Positions 25,015 to 33,286 of a stretch of 64,000 nt of DNA are shown piece after piece. This stretch comes from Futiania mangrovi (lineage in GTDB: Bacteria > Pseudomonadota > Alphaproteobacteria > Futianiales > Futianiaceae). Location of the stretch: the NCBI RefSeq assembly GCF_024158125.1, contig NZ_JAMZFT010000002.1, forward strand, positions 1,054,001-1,118,000, read 5' to 3'. Position 1 is the stretch's first letter, and the number at the start of each line of letters is the position of its first letter. The notes under the pieces were generated by a model. That model had not been told where the DNA came from. It made no database searches and worked only from the letters and a program-made list of their open reading frames with translations. The position numbers and the translations under genes are program-made.

Positions 25015-25700
25015 CGCGCCGGCCGGTCGTCGGCGTGACCAGTTCGCGCGGACGCGGCCGGTACATGTGGTGGTTCTACTGGCTGGCGCTGCGCCTGGCC
25101 GGCGTGCGGGCGGTGCGTCTCGTCGCGCCTGTGGCCGATCTCGATCCCGGCCGCTTCGACGGCCTTGTCATCGGCGGCGGCGACGACATCGGCTTCGAAT
25201 TGCAGGGAACGGAGCCCGTGCTCGACGTCCGCATCGATCCCGAGCGCGACGCGATGGAACTGGCGCTGCTCCGCCATATGACGGACCGCAACATGCCGGT
25301 GCTCGGCATCTGCCGGGGCGCGCAGATGCTCAACCTCTATGCGGGCGGGTCGCTCCACCAGGACATCTTCGAACGCTTCGCCGACATGCCGCGCATGTGG
25401 ACGCCATTGCCACGCAAGACCGTGACGCTGAACGACGGCACGCGCGTGCTGGCGGCGATGCGGCAAAGGAGGGTACGGGTCAACAGCCTCCACCGTCAGG
25501 CGATCGACAGGCTCGGCGAAGGGCTGTCCGTCACGGGCCGCGACCAGTTCGGCGTCATCCAGGCCATCGAAGACAGCCAGGCCCCGTTTCGCGTCGGCGT
25601 GCAGTGGCATCCCGAGTTCCTGATCTACAAACGGCCGCATCGGCGTCTCTTTCGCGCGTTCGTCGCGGCGGTACGGCGCCGGGTGCGGCACGCAGAGTGA
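24996..25700 (+). CDS. Class I glutamine amidotransferase-like hydrolase (peptidase C26 / PuuD type)
   Basis: A 234-residue protein with the triad of this fold: nucleophile Cys in VLGICRGAQMLN, and His-x-Glu in GVQWHPEFL. The oxyanion region is LVIGGGDDIGF. The PuuD-type signature GVTSSRGRG opens the protein. The ATG at 24996 lies 19 nt inside the amidoligase gene, giving translational coupling. PuuD-like enzymes hydrolyse gamma-glutamyl amides, so together with the amidoligase it may remodel a gamma-glutamyl-type conjugate. The actual substrate is unknown. Confidence 0.9.
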   Translation: MAAAGLTRRPVVGVTSSRGRGRYMWWFYWLALRLAGVRAVRLVAPVADLDPGRFDGLVIGGGDDIGFELQGTEPVLDVRIDPERDAMELALLRHMTDRNMPVLGICRGAQMLNLYAGGSLHQDIFERFADMPRMWTPLPRKTVTLNDGTRVLAAMRQRRVRVNSLHRQAIDRLGEGLSVTGRDQFGVIQAIEDSQAPFRVGVQWHPEFLIYKRPHRRLFRAFVAAVRRRVRHAE

Positions 25701-25755
25701 ATGCAAGAGGGGACGCGACGGCTCCCTGCGCCGATCGTCCCCAAGCTGCGCGGCT

Positions 25756-26421
25756 CTAGGAGCGCGATCTGCCGGCGAACCAGGGCGTTCTTGCCGCAAC
25801 CACGAGCGCGCAGGCCAGCGTGACGCCTGCCGCGACCGCGCCGTCAAGAGGCGATGAGAGAAGATACCCTCCGACGCCGGCAACGCCCGCCCAGGCCAGC
25901 GGCACCGGCAGCAGCCAGAGCGGCGGACCGGGCCGGGCAAGCAACAGGATGCCGCAGGTCAGGAGAACGGTCGGGTCGGAGGCCGTACCCGCAAGGGGCG
26001 CCTCCCGCCACGTGTAACCCTGGGCGGCGACCGCGACGGGATAGAGCAACGCGGCAGCAGCCAGCCCGGCGCCCGTCCAACCCGCAACCCCGCGCGGTCG
26101 GCCGAACCGCATCCCTCCGGGCGCGACGCCAAGCCATAGAAGCAGGACCGCCTGCAACAGGAAGGCCCAGCCGTAGACCGGCGCGAGAAAATCGAGCTCA
26201 GCCATGTGGTCGAGCTGATGCAAGGCGCCCGTCCATGCCCAGCCCGCGCCAAGCAGACCGAAGACCGCGCGAACGCCGCTGCGAGCGCCCACGCCGGAAA
26301 GGGCCAGAACAACCGCGGCGAGCGACAGTGCCGCGCCGGCCGCGACCGCGGGAAGCCAGCGCGCGTTATAGTCCGCCATAAGCGCGAAATAGACCTCGCT
26401 CGAATAGGGCAGGCTCAGCAC
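25756..26421 (-). CDS. DUF6064-like integral membrane protein
   Basis: A 221-residue protein with six or seven membrane helices. The N-terminus (LPYSSEVYFALMADYNARWLP) and the WTGALHQLDHMAELDFLAPVYGWAF block with conserved His/Asp/Glu resemble the DUF6064 family, whose function is unknown. A GTG start at 26421 is used because the family N-terminus begins right there; a start at the downstream ATG (DYNARW) would lose it. It lies 18 nt after the aldo/keto reductase stop on the same strand. Confidence 0.75.
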   Translation of the reverse strand: MLSLPYSSEVYFALMADYNARWLPAVAAGAALSLAAVVLALSGVGARSGVRAVFGLLGAGWAWTGALHQLDHMAELDFLAPVYGWAFLLQAVLLLWLGVAPGGMRFGRPRGVAGWTGAGLAAAALLYPVAVAAQGYTWREAPLAGTASDPTVLLTCGILLLARPGPPLWLLPVPLAWAGVAGVGGYLLSSPLDGAVAAGVTLACALVVAARTPWFAGRSRS

Positions 26422-26439
26422 GTGGCCCTCCCCGCGCGG

Positions 26440-27369
26440 TCAGAGATCCGCGACATGGGCCGCCATGCGCTGGCGCGTGCGGGCGTCCGGCAGGGGGCCG
26501 TGCAACGCGCCCATGTTCTCCCGCATGTGGGCGACCCGCGTGGTCGCGGGGATTGCAGAGGTGACCGCGGGATGGGAGAGAATGAACTTCAGGAAGAATT
26601 CGGCCCAGTTCGCAGCGCCGGCCTCCTCCTGCGCCCAGCCGGGCAGGGGCGCGCCTTCGTACATGCGGAACAGCTGCTTCTGCCGATAGGGCCGGTTCAC
26701 GATCACGCCGATTCCCCGTTCGGCGGCAAGTGGCAGGAGGCGGGCCTCGGCCTCGCGGTCCACGATGTTGTAGGTCAGTTGCACGAAGTCGAGGGGATGG
26801 TCCTGCATGATCCGCTCCAGCTCCGGGTGGCGCCGCCCGTGCGATGTCGTCACGCCGACGTAGCGGATACGGCCTTCCGCCTTGGCCGCAAACAGCGCAT
26901 CGAGATGGCGCTCCCAGTCGACGAGGTTGTGCACCTGCATGATGTCGATGCGGCCGGTACGCCAGAGCCGCTCCGACGCGCCAATCTGCCCGTCGGCGGT
27001 ACCGCCCGCCGGTGTCCACACCTTGGTCGCCGACACGAGGTCGCCGGGCGCGCCGATGCGTTCCAGGCACCAGCCCAGCACGTCCTCAGAACTTCCGTAC
27101 ATCGGCGAACTGTCGATCACCGTACCGCCCAGTTCGAAGAATGTCCGAAGGACCTCCGCACGCGCCTCCCGGAGCGTTTCGCTGCCACCGACATTGAAGG
27201 TGATCCACGTGCCCATGCCAACCGCGGGAAGAAGCTCGCCGCTCGACGGAACCGGGCGGCGCAGCACAGACCCGGACGCGCGCGCCGGCGCATGCGGCAG
27301 GCATATCGCCGATGCAGCCGCCGCGGCAAGGAAACCCCGGCGGGAGATGCTGGGGCTGGCAGGCGTCAT
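26440..27369 (-). CDS. Tat-exported aldo/keto reductase
   Basis: A 309-residue aldo/keto reductase with a twin-arginine signal (SISRRGFLAAAAASAIC, cleavage after ARA). Catalytic features include Asp and Tyr in VIDSSPMYGSSEDVLG, Lys in LVSATKVW and the His-bearing IMQVHNLVDWERH, all in the expected order of the AKR barrel. Export of an AKR is less common than cytoplasmic location and implies a periplasmic role, folded with its cofactor before export. The substrate is unknown. It precedes the DUF6064 gene in a two-gene unit. Confidence 0.9.
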   Translation of the reverse strand: MTPASPSISRRGFLAAAAASAICLPHAPARASGSVLRRPVPSSGELLPAVGMGTWITFNVGGSETLREARAEVLRTFFELGGTVIDSSPMYGSSEDVLGWCLERIGAPGDLVSATKVWTPAGGTADGQIGASERLWRTGRIDIMQVHNLVDWERHLDALFAAKAEGRIRYVGVTTSHGRRHPELERIMQDHPLDFVQLTYNIVDREAEARLLPLAAERGIGVIVNRPYRQKQLFRMYEGAPLPGWAQEEAGAANWAEFFLKFILSHPAVTSAIPATTRVAHMRENMGALHGPLPDARTRQRMAAHVADL

Positions 27370-27610
27370 GTCCGGACCCTCCTTGGTTCGCTCATGGTGG
27401 ACATGGCGCGGGCGGGATGCGCTTCAACCCCGCTGCGTCCGCGCGGGTGCCCGCCGGGCGCGCGCATCGCGCCCAGGCCCGAAAGCTCTCCAGCCATTGT
27501 CAATTGAAGTCGGATGTGGGCAGACGGTATTGTTAAAGGAATGAACCGAGAGTGGCCCTAAGGGTCTTGGCGCTTGGCTTAGGAGCAGTACTTTATCGAA
27601 CTCCCAAAAG

Positions 27611-28078
27611 GGTGCTGTCAGACGAAAGCGAACCGGTCTCAGTTTGCGCAGGGCAGGAACCTGAGAGCCGCCTTGCGTTCCCGGATTTTTGTGACATAGG
27701 CCTCCAGCACCTCGCCCTCGTGATCGACGGCCCGCCACAGGTCATGCATCTCCCCGCCGATCTTCAGGTAGACCGCGTCCAGGTGCCATCGCCACCGGCG
27801 GAAGCCACCCAGGAACTGGGCCCGCTTCCGTCGGATCTCACCGGCGAACATCGGCCCGCACCGGTTCCACCCGAACCGCACCGCTTCGTGGCTGATGTCG
27901 ATGCCTCGCTCGTGGAGCAGATCCTCGACATTCCTCAGCGAGAGCGGGAACCGGAGGTACATCATCACGGCGAGGCGGATCACCTCAGGCGATGTCTTGA
28001 AATAGCGGAAGGGGCTGGGCATCCACCGAGGCTAGGGACACCGCCTGTCGGCCTCAACGGATTTCCTCTGACAACACC
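27611..28078 (-). mobile_element. IS6-family element, copy B (internally deleted)
   Basis: Both ends are recognisable (GGTGCTGTCAGACGAAAGC at left; TTTCCTCTGACAACACC at right), but an internal deletion fuses the left end directly to the middle of the transposase gene, leaving 468 bp instead of about 812. It is nested in a MITE-like element. Confidence 0.85.
27639..28022 (-). pseudogene. IS6-family transposase, truncated (copy B)
   Basis: The 127-residue frame keeps MPSPFRYFKTSPEVIRLAVM through KAALRFL with the first catalytic Asp (WHLDAVY), then ends in PCAN because the segment carrying the second Asp and the Glu is deleted. The usual VRFWWNR is VRFGWNR. It cannot be a functional transposase. 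Confidence 0.85.
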
Positions 28079-28104
28079 GATCAGTTTCCTCTGACGCCGC
28101 CCCA

Positions 28105-29091
28105 CTAGGCAGTGGAGGTGCGCTCCCCTGGGAAAACCGTCTCGTAGATGCGCAGCCAGTTGTCGCGAAGGATCTTCCGTGCCTCCTCTGCGTTGAACCC
28201 AACGGTCCGCAAAGCGTCTGGAATCTTTCCGAGATCCGAGACGTCTTGAAACCAGTCGGCTGGCGGCACTTTTCCGGGCTTCTTGGCGGAACCTGCTCCG
28301 AAGTCGATATCGCGCGACCAGCGCCCCATCCGCATCCAGTCCAGGTCCTTGACGGTCGTGTTGTGACTACGGTCGGTTCCTATGCCTACGTGATCGATAC
28401 CGACGATTTCCACGGTGCGCGCCACCATCTCGCACCATTTTTCGGCTGTCTTGCAATACTCGTCGCCGGTGATGTTGCGGTAAGCCGCACAGCCGATGAT
28501 GCCATTGTTCTCGCGCAGCGCGTCGAGCACATAACGCTGCTTGTTTCGAGGATGCGGGATGATTTCGTGCGGGTTTGCATGGGTGATCGCTACCGGCATG
28601 TGTGATGCCTTTATCGCGTCCGCGCTGGTGCGGTCGCCCACATGCGACAGGTCGATCAGCATCCCTACCCGGTTCATCTCGCGGACCATCTTCAATCCGG
28701 CGCGCGAGAGGCCGGAGTCGTTCGGCTCATAACAACTGCCACCGTATTCATTCTGATTGTTGTATGTCAGTTGCACTACGCGGACGCCCAGTTCATGAAA
28801 CAGCTCCACGAAGCGGATCCGGCCGTCGAACAGGTTCGAATTCTGATAGCCGAGGACCACGGCGACCTTGCCTCGGGCATTGGCGTCTTCGATGTCCTGC
28901 CGCGTGCGCACAATCTCGGCAAGATCCGCACATTCGGCAACGAGATCCCGCCAGTGCGTGATCGCATCAAGGGACTCGATGGCTCCTTCCCAGAAACCCA
29001 GCGTCACGGTCACGCAAGACACATTTCCGCGGGAGAGCGCCTCGAAGCTGCCCCTGTCGAAATGTCCGCACTGAAGGCCGTCAATCAGCAT
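28105..29091 (-). CDS. M19 membrane-dipeptidase family protein
   Basis: A 328-residue M19-fold (renal dipeptidase-like) TIM barrel. The C-terminal-side zinc histidines IDLSHVGDRT and ITHANPHE are present, as is GIDHVGIGTDRSH. The N-terminal metal motif is atypical: IDGLQCGHFDRG instead of the usual DGHND. It lies last in the long minus operon, its start 11 nt inside the end of the LacI gene. A paralogue sits in the divergent plus operon. The substrate may be a small N-substituted amino acid rather than a dipeptide (inference from the surrounding dehydrogenases and importers). Confidence 0.85.
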   Translation of the reverse strand: MLIDGLQCGHFDRGSFEALSRGNVSCVTVTLGFWEGAIESLDAITHWRDLVAECADLAEIVRTRQDIEDANARGKVAVVLGYQNSNLFDGRIRFVELFHELGVRVVQLTYNNQNEYGGSCYEPNDSGLSRAGLKMVREMNRVGMLIDLSHVGDRTSADAIKASHMPVAITHANPHEIIPHPRNKQRYVLDALRENNGIIGCAAYRNITGDEYCKTAEKWCEMVARTVEIVGIDHVGIGTDRSHNTTVKDLDWMRMGRWSRDIDFGAGSAKKPGKVPPADWFQDVSDLGKIPDALRTVGFNAEEARKILRDNWLRIYETVFPGERTSTA

Positions 29092-30208
29092 TGTCCTGCT
29101 CCTGCTCAATGTACCGTGACGGCGCTGGATTGTCCGCGGCCGTCTGCTCAATTCTTCCGGCATCTCGTAGGTAAGCCTGGAGCGCCGACTGGCGCACGGA
29201 TCGCCGGAGGATTAACTTCCGTGGGATTGGCACTGCCGATGGCGTCATGTCTCCGGCGTGGCGCTTCGCTATGATCTCGCTCACCACCCGGGCCATTCGG
29301 GGAAAGTCGCTCGACAGCGTGGACAGCGAGGGACGCACGTGCGCACCCCATTCGACGTCACCGAAGCCGACCAGCGAAAGGTCTTGCGGTATGATCATGC
29401 CGCTATCGATTGCCGCGGCCATGACGCCGAGTGCAATCTCGTCGCTGCCGGCCATGACCGCATCGAGACGCTGGCCCTTCTCCAGCGACTTCAATAAGGT
29501 TGAATAGCCGGCCGGATACCTGTAGGAGGCGTCCCAGATACGGTCGGGCTCTACCTCACCGAACGCCTCGCGAATCGCCCGCATATAGCCCTTGGAGCGC
29601 ATCGCCCCGATAGCCGATCCGTGGATCCGACCGATATAGCCAATCCGCTTGCATCCTGTCGCGATCATGTGTCGGGTTGCGGCATACGAGCCGGCCTCGT
29701 CATCGTGCCAAACGGAGCAGATCCCGTGCGCACTAAGGTCCTGGCCAAGAACCACGATGGGGCACGAATATTCGGTCTCGTCGTCCCGAAACCGGCAGAG
29801 TATCTCGGTATCGAGTTCGTCGCTCGTGGCGATCAGGACTGCACTGAGCCGTAGCTGACGGGCGTGGCTCAGCATGGACTTGAGGCGATCGGTCCTGTGA
29901 CTCGTGTTGAACAGGAGAAGATTGGAACCCGTCTCCTCGAGTTCCGCCTGCAGGTACTTGGACAGCAAGGGGTAAACCGTCTGCTCGATATCCCCGACGA
30001 TGAACCCTACGGTCTGGCTGCGGCCGAGCCTGAGGCTCTGCGCCAATTGGTTGCGCTGATAGCCCAAGGCCTCGACAGCCTTCATCACCCGCTGCCGCGT
30101 CTTCGGCGCAACCGTCTGCTTGCCGCTGAGAACCCGTGAGACGGTCGACACGGAGACGTTCGCCCGTCGTGCCACATCGGTCACCGTGGCCAATGCCGCC
30201 TCCCTCAT
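29081..30208 (-). CDS. LacI-family transcriptional regulator (first of two)
   Basis: A 375-residue LacI/GalR regulator: helix-turn-helix ATVTDVARRANVSVSTVSRVL, hinge helix region NQLAQSLRLGRSQTVGFI, then a periplasmic-binding-protein-like ligand domain (FIVGDIEQTVYPLLSKYLQ, GFGDVEWGAHVRPSLSTL). It is embedded in the minus operon between the isomerase-like gene and the dipeptidase, so it is probably autoregulated with them. The likely sites are the TGAMAACGWTTTC operators in the divergent gap near 36.5 kb. It is clearly paralogous to the LacI regulator near 44 kb. Confidence 0.92.
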   Translation of the reverse strand: MREAALATVTDVARRANVSVSTVSRVLSGKQTVAPKTRQRVMKAVEALGYQRNQLAQSLRLGRSQTVGFIVGDIEQTVYPLLSKYLQAELEETGSNLLLFNTSHRTDRLKSMLSHARQLRLSAVLIATSDELDTEILCRFRDDETEYSCPIVVLGQDLSAHGICSVWHDDEAGSYAATRHMIATGCKRIGYIGRIHGSAIGAMRSKGYMRAIREAFGEVEPDRIWDASYRYPAGYSTLLKSLEKGQRLDAVMAGSDEIALGVMAAAIDSGMIIPQDLSLVGFGDVEWGAHVRPSLSTLSSDFPRMARVVSEIIAKRHAGDMTPSAVPIPRKLILRRSVRQSALQAYLRDAGRIEQTAADNPAPSRYIEQEQDNAD

Positions 30209-30245
30209 CCTGCGCGATGGTCGCAATCACGCATGCCGCTGACGC

Positions 30246-30569
30246 TCAAAGATCCTCGTGACGCAATGGATCCACGGGATGCTTGGCAACGGCATGCACC
30301 TGCAGATCCATGTACGGCCAGACCGGGAGGCTCGTCAGGACATCGTGCAGTTCGGTTGCGTCCTTTGCCCTCCAGAGCCCCCAGTTTTCCTTGCGGCCCG
30401 GAACCCGCCACATGCGCACGAGATGTCCTTTCTTCACGAGTTCGGCCGCATAGGCGCGCTCCCTGTCGCGAAGCTCGGCACGGGTCTCGTCGCTGACCGA
30501 CTCCGGCCAAACGAACTTGATGTTCACAAGAAATTCGGCCACCGCTTTATTCTCCTGCTGTTCCTGCAT
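30246..30569 (-). CDS. Muconolactone delta-isomerase-like protein (CatC family)
   Basis: A 107-residue protein of the muconolactone isomerase fold: EFLVNIKFVWPESVSDE, then LVKKGHLVRMWRVPGRKENWGLW and a final LPVWPYMDLQVHAVAKHPVD. The family forms decamers and isomerises muconolactone in catechol breakdown, but no other catechol genes are near, so the substrate here may differ. The start at 30569 overlaps the end of the FAD oxidoreductase gene by 23 nt. It is unusual to see this fold next to a phytoene-desaturase-like oxidase. Confidence 0.8.
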   Translation of the reverse strand: MQEQQENKAVAEFLVNIKFVWPESVSDETRAELRDRERAYAAELVKKGHLVRMWRVPGRKENWGLWRAKDATELHDVLTSLPVWPYMDLQVHAVAKHPVDPLRHEDL

Positions 30570-32196
30570 GATGAATTCGGGGTTTCTCAAGACTGAGATG
30601 CCCGCTGGCGAGGTCGCGCAGTACTTCCTGCGCGGTGTTATGCCCCGGTATCCCGGAGACAAAATTGCCGGGCCATGTCCCAGCGCCGCTGAGGTAGAGC
30701 CCTCTGGCGGGCGTCCGGTAGCGATGCAAACCGGGCAACGGGCGCATCCAGAACTGCTTGTAGGGAAGTACATCACCATGCGTGATGTTGGCTTCGACGA
30801 GGCTGAATTCGTCTTCGAATTCACCCGGATCGAGGTAGTGGTAGTCCTCGATAATGTCCGGGAGGTTGGGGATCCATTCCGCTGTTTTCGCAATGACGCG
30901 CTCGAACAGCTTGTGCTTCTCGGTTGCCCAGTTCCCCTCGCGTAGCGTGTAGGGTGCGTTTCCTATGTTGAGGCTGAGGACATGCTTGCCTTCCGGCGCC
31001 AAGATCGGCGAGGTGAGCGAGTGGCAAAGTCCCCACACGATCGGGTTTTCCGGCACGCGGCCACGAAGCATGTCCGCATAACTGTCGTCGAGGTAGTCGA
31101 GTGTCGGTGCAATACGAAACTGTGCAGACGCCAGTGTGCGCGCCTCCTCCTCCGACCTTGCGGCGGAATAGCGGGGTATGTCGCCGAGCCCGAGGACAAT
31201 CTTGAAGGCCTTCCCCTTGAGCGGCTTCCTGACTATCTTGGCGCGGAGATCGGCCCAGAAGGGATCCGGTCCGTCGATAACGGCCACAGTCAGGTAGGGG
31301 TTCATCGCAGAGACGACAATCGGCGCCCGGTGGACCGTGCCATCATCGAGTTGAACGCTCTCCACGCCGTCCTGGTCGCACACGATCCGGCTCACGCTCG
31401 CCTCGCGGTGGATCGCTACGCCGCGCGCAAGCAATGAGCGCTCCATTGCATCGATGATCGCGCCCATACCCCCAATCGGCAGTCCGGTTGAACCGCGTAG
31501 CGGCATTCGCCGTGGATCGTCCGTGCTGTCGCTTGCAAGAGACGCAAGTGAGAGCGGGCGCATCATCAGGCCGAACGGCGTGCCCGGAGTCGATGGCCCG
31601 ACAATGCCGCTGACCGTCGCGAGCGGTCCCATGACGGCCTTGGTTTCTTCTGCCAGGCCAAATTCGTCAAAGAGCGAGCGCACGCTTCCGAAGAAAAAGC
31701 GGGAGAAGGCCTCCTGCTCCTCGATGCTGTCGAGATTACGCACCAACTCCTTCAGCGAAGGCGGCGGCTCGAACAGCGAAATTCCCAAGCGGTTCGCGAA
31801 CCATTGAACGTAGTCGAGAAGCCCTTGGTAACGGGCACTCTCCCCGGTTGCATAGCTCTCGAGCTGGTCCTGGGTCTTCTCACTTTCGCGCCATCCCAGG
31901 AACAGCCGGTTTCCGGGAAGCGGGTGAACGAGGGTCGGATTCGGCCGTACGAATTCCAACCCGAACCGCTCAAGTTCGAGGTCGGCAATAACCTTTGGCT
32001 CCAACGACCCAGGAGAGTTGGTGATCGTTGAACGGTATCCCGGCATGAAGTCCTGGGTGCCGGCGGGCCCGCCCAGCCTTGCGCGCCTTTCGAGAACCGT
32101 GACGCGCAGGCCGGACCGGGCGAGATATCCGGCGCAGACCAGTCCGTTGTGACCGCCGCCGACCACGATGACGTCGCTGTCGCTATGTCTGTTCAT
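30547..32196 (-). CDS. FAD-dependent oxidoreductase, phytoene desaturase-like
   Basis: A 549-residue flavoprotein. The dinucleotide-binding VIVVGGGHNGLVCAGYLARSG is at the N-terminus and is followed by LERRARLGGPAGT. The C-terminus has the FAD-contacting GLYLSGAGTWPGNFVSGIPG. This NAD(P)/FAD family includes carotenoid desaturases and ketolases and many uncharacterised amine or alcohol oxidases. No carotenoid genes are nearby, so a catabolic oxidation is more likely. The ATG at 32196 is preferred over a GTG three codons upstream. It follows the ABC substrate-binding protein in the operon. Confidence 0.86.
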   Translation of the reverse strand: MNRHSDSDVIVVGGGHNGLVCAGYLARSGLRVTVLERRARLGGPAGTQDFMPGYRSTITNSPGSLEPKVIADLELERFGLEFVRPNPTLVHPLPGNRLFLGWRESEKTQDQLESYATGESARYQGLLDYVQWFANRLGISLFEPPPSLKELVRNLDSIEEQEAFSRFFFGSVRSLFDEFGLAEETKAVMGPLATVSGIVGPSTPGTPFGLMMRPLSLASLASDSTDDPRRMPLRGSTGLPIGGMGAIIDAMERSLLARGVAIHREASVSRIVCDQDGVESVQLDDGTVHRAPIVVSAMNPYLTVAVIDGPDPFWADLRAKIVRKPLKGKAFKIVLGLGDIPRYSAARSEEEARTLASAQFRIAPTLDYLDDSYADMLRGRVPENPIVWGLCHSLTSPILAPEGKHVLSLNIGNAPYTLREGNWATEKHKLFERVIAKTAEWIPNLPDIIEDYHYLDPGEFEDEFSLVEANITHGDVLPYKQFWMRPLPGLHRYRTPARGLYLSGAGTWPGNFVSGIPGHNTAQEVLRDLASGHLSLEKPRIHHAGTAGE

Positions 32197-32229
32197 GTCG
32201 ACCACTCTCTGCGCCGGATACCTGGCCGA

Positions 32230-33234
32230 TCAGTTCGGCACGTAGGCGTTCGTGAAGAAGGCGTCGACGTCATATCCGCCGTCGATCTCACCGACCTTCT
32301 CCAGCGTGCCGAGGAGCGCCACCCACTCCTCACGGGTCTGGTGCCCCCAATCCGCCGACTTGGGATCCTGGGACAGGTCCAGCAGGTTCGTCACATAGTC
32401 GACGCACTGCTGCTGCGAGCCGGGGATCTCCTTCTGGGTCCGGATATAGGTGCAGGCGCCGTCGGGATCGGCCGCGACCTCTGCGAAGGCGCGCTTCGTC
32501 ACCTCGAGGAAGGTCCTGATCTTGTCCCCGTTGTCCTTCTCGAACTCCTTGTTCACGGCGAAGCCGAAGCCCAGGAGCGGCACTCCGAAGTCGGCGAGTT
32601 GAAGCGCGACGGGGTTGCCGCCCGCGCCCTTGACGATCGCCTTGTAGGCATAGCTGTCGCCGCTCACCACGTCGATCTCGCCCGCCAGAAGCGCTGCCGT
32701 CTTGGTGTTGCCGTCCAGCGAAACAACGTTCAGATCGCTGTCGGAAAGATTGTTGGCCGCCTTGAAGATCGACAGGCTGAGCTGATCCGACCCGCCCGGC
32801 GTGCTGCCGATGCGGTATTTCTTCAGCGACTCCACGCCATTGGAAAAGTCGACCTTCTCCGCCAGCCCGATGAAGGACGCGGCTGTCTTGTGCTGATAGA
32901 CGCCGACCACGTGGAGCGGCACGCCCTTCGCGATCGCGTGCGCAGCATTGGTCACGTTCAGGTGGCCGATGTCGTAATTACCCTGGGACACCATCAGGGC
33001 CGTGTTCTTAGACCCCCGGCCCTGCTCCATTTCCACGTCGAGGCCGGCGTCCTTGTAGTACCCCTTCCCCTCCGCGAGGATGAACGGCGCATGATAGGGG
33101 CGCCATGCCCAGTCGAGACTGACCTTCAACGGTTCCGCCGAAGCGATCGATGCGAATCCGCCGACGGCGACGGGCGCGAGGACGACAGCCGACAGTACGG
33201 CGGCCAGACCGCTGATCCCTTTTTTGCTTGCCAT
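32230..33234 (-). CDS. ABC transporter substrate-binding protein, NMT1/SsuA-type
   Basis: A 334-residue periplasmic binding protein with a signal peptide (ISGLAAVLSAVVLAPVAVGG, cleavage near ASA) and the NMT1/THI5-like core VSLDWAWRPYHAPFILAEGKG and IGSTPGGSDQLSL. This family binds thiamine precursors, sulfonates, taurine or aromatic and amine compounds. Permease and ATPase genes lie directly upstream in the same operon. The ATG at 33234 precedes the signal; longer reading adds non-signal sequence. The aromatic residues in the first block (W, W, Y) suggest an aromatic or quaternary amine ligand, a weak inference. Confidence 0.9.
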   Translation of the reverse strand: MASKKGISGLAAVLSAVVLAPVAVGGFASIASAEPLKVSLDWAWRPYHAPFILAEGKGYYKDAGLDVEMEQGRGSKNTALMVSQGNYDIGHLNVTNAAHAIAKGVPLHVVGVYQHKTAASFIGLAEKVDFSNGVESLKKYRIGSTPGGSDQLSLSIFKAANNLSDSDLNVVSLDGNTKTAALLAGEIDVVSGDSYAYKAIVKGAGGNPVALQLADFGVPLLGFGFAVNKEFEKDNGDKIRTFLEVTKRAFAEVAADPDGACTYIRTQKEIPGSQQQCVDYVTNLLDLSQDPKSADWGHQTREEWVALLGTLEKVGEIDGGYDVDAFFTNAYVPN

Positions 33235-33286
33235 GACACAAACCCTCCTTGCTCTCGTTGGAGTCCGGTTGGACTGCTTTGCCCCG

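Larger units (their letters stand above)
27526..28101. mobile_element. MITE-like element interrupted by IS6 copy B
   Basis: The left end GGTATTGTTAAAGGAATGAAC and the right end TTTCCTCTGACGCCGCC (inverted) match the two ends of the 163-bp element near 61.2 kb, and the first about 75 bp inside are clearly homologous to that element. IS6 copy B is nested between them. The encoded short frame that is open in the 61-kb copy has stops at codons 7 and 14 here. The insertion lies directly downstream of the dipeptidase gene end. Confidence 0.6.
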
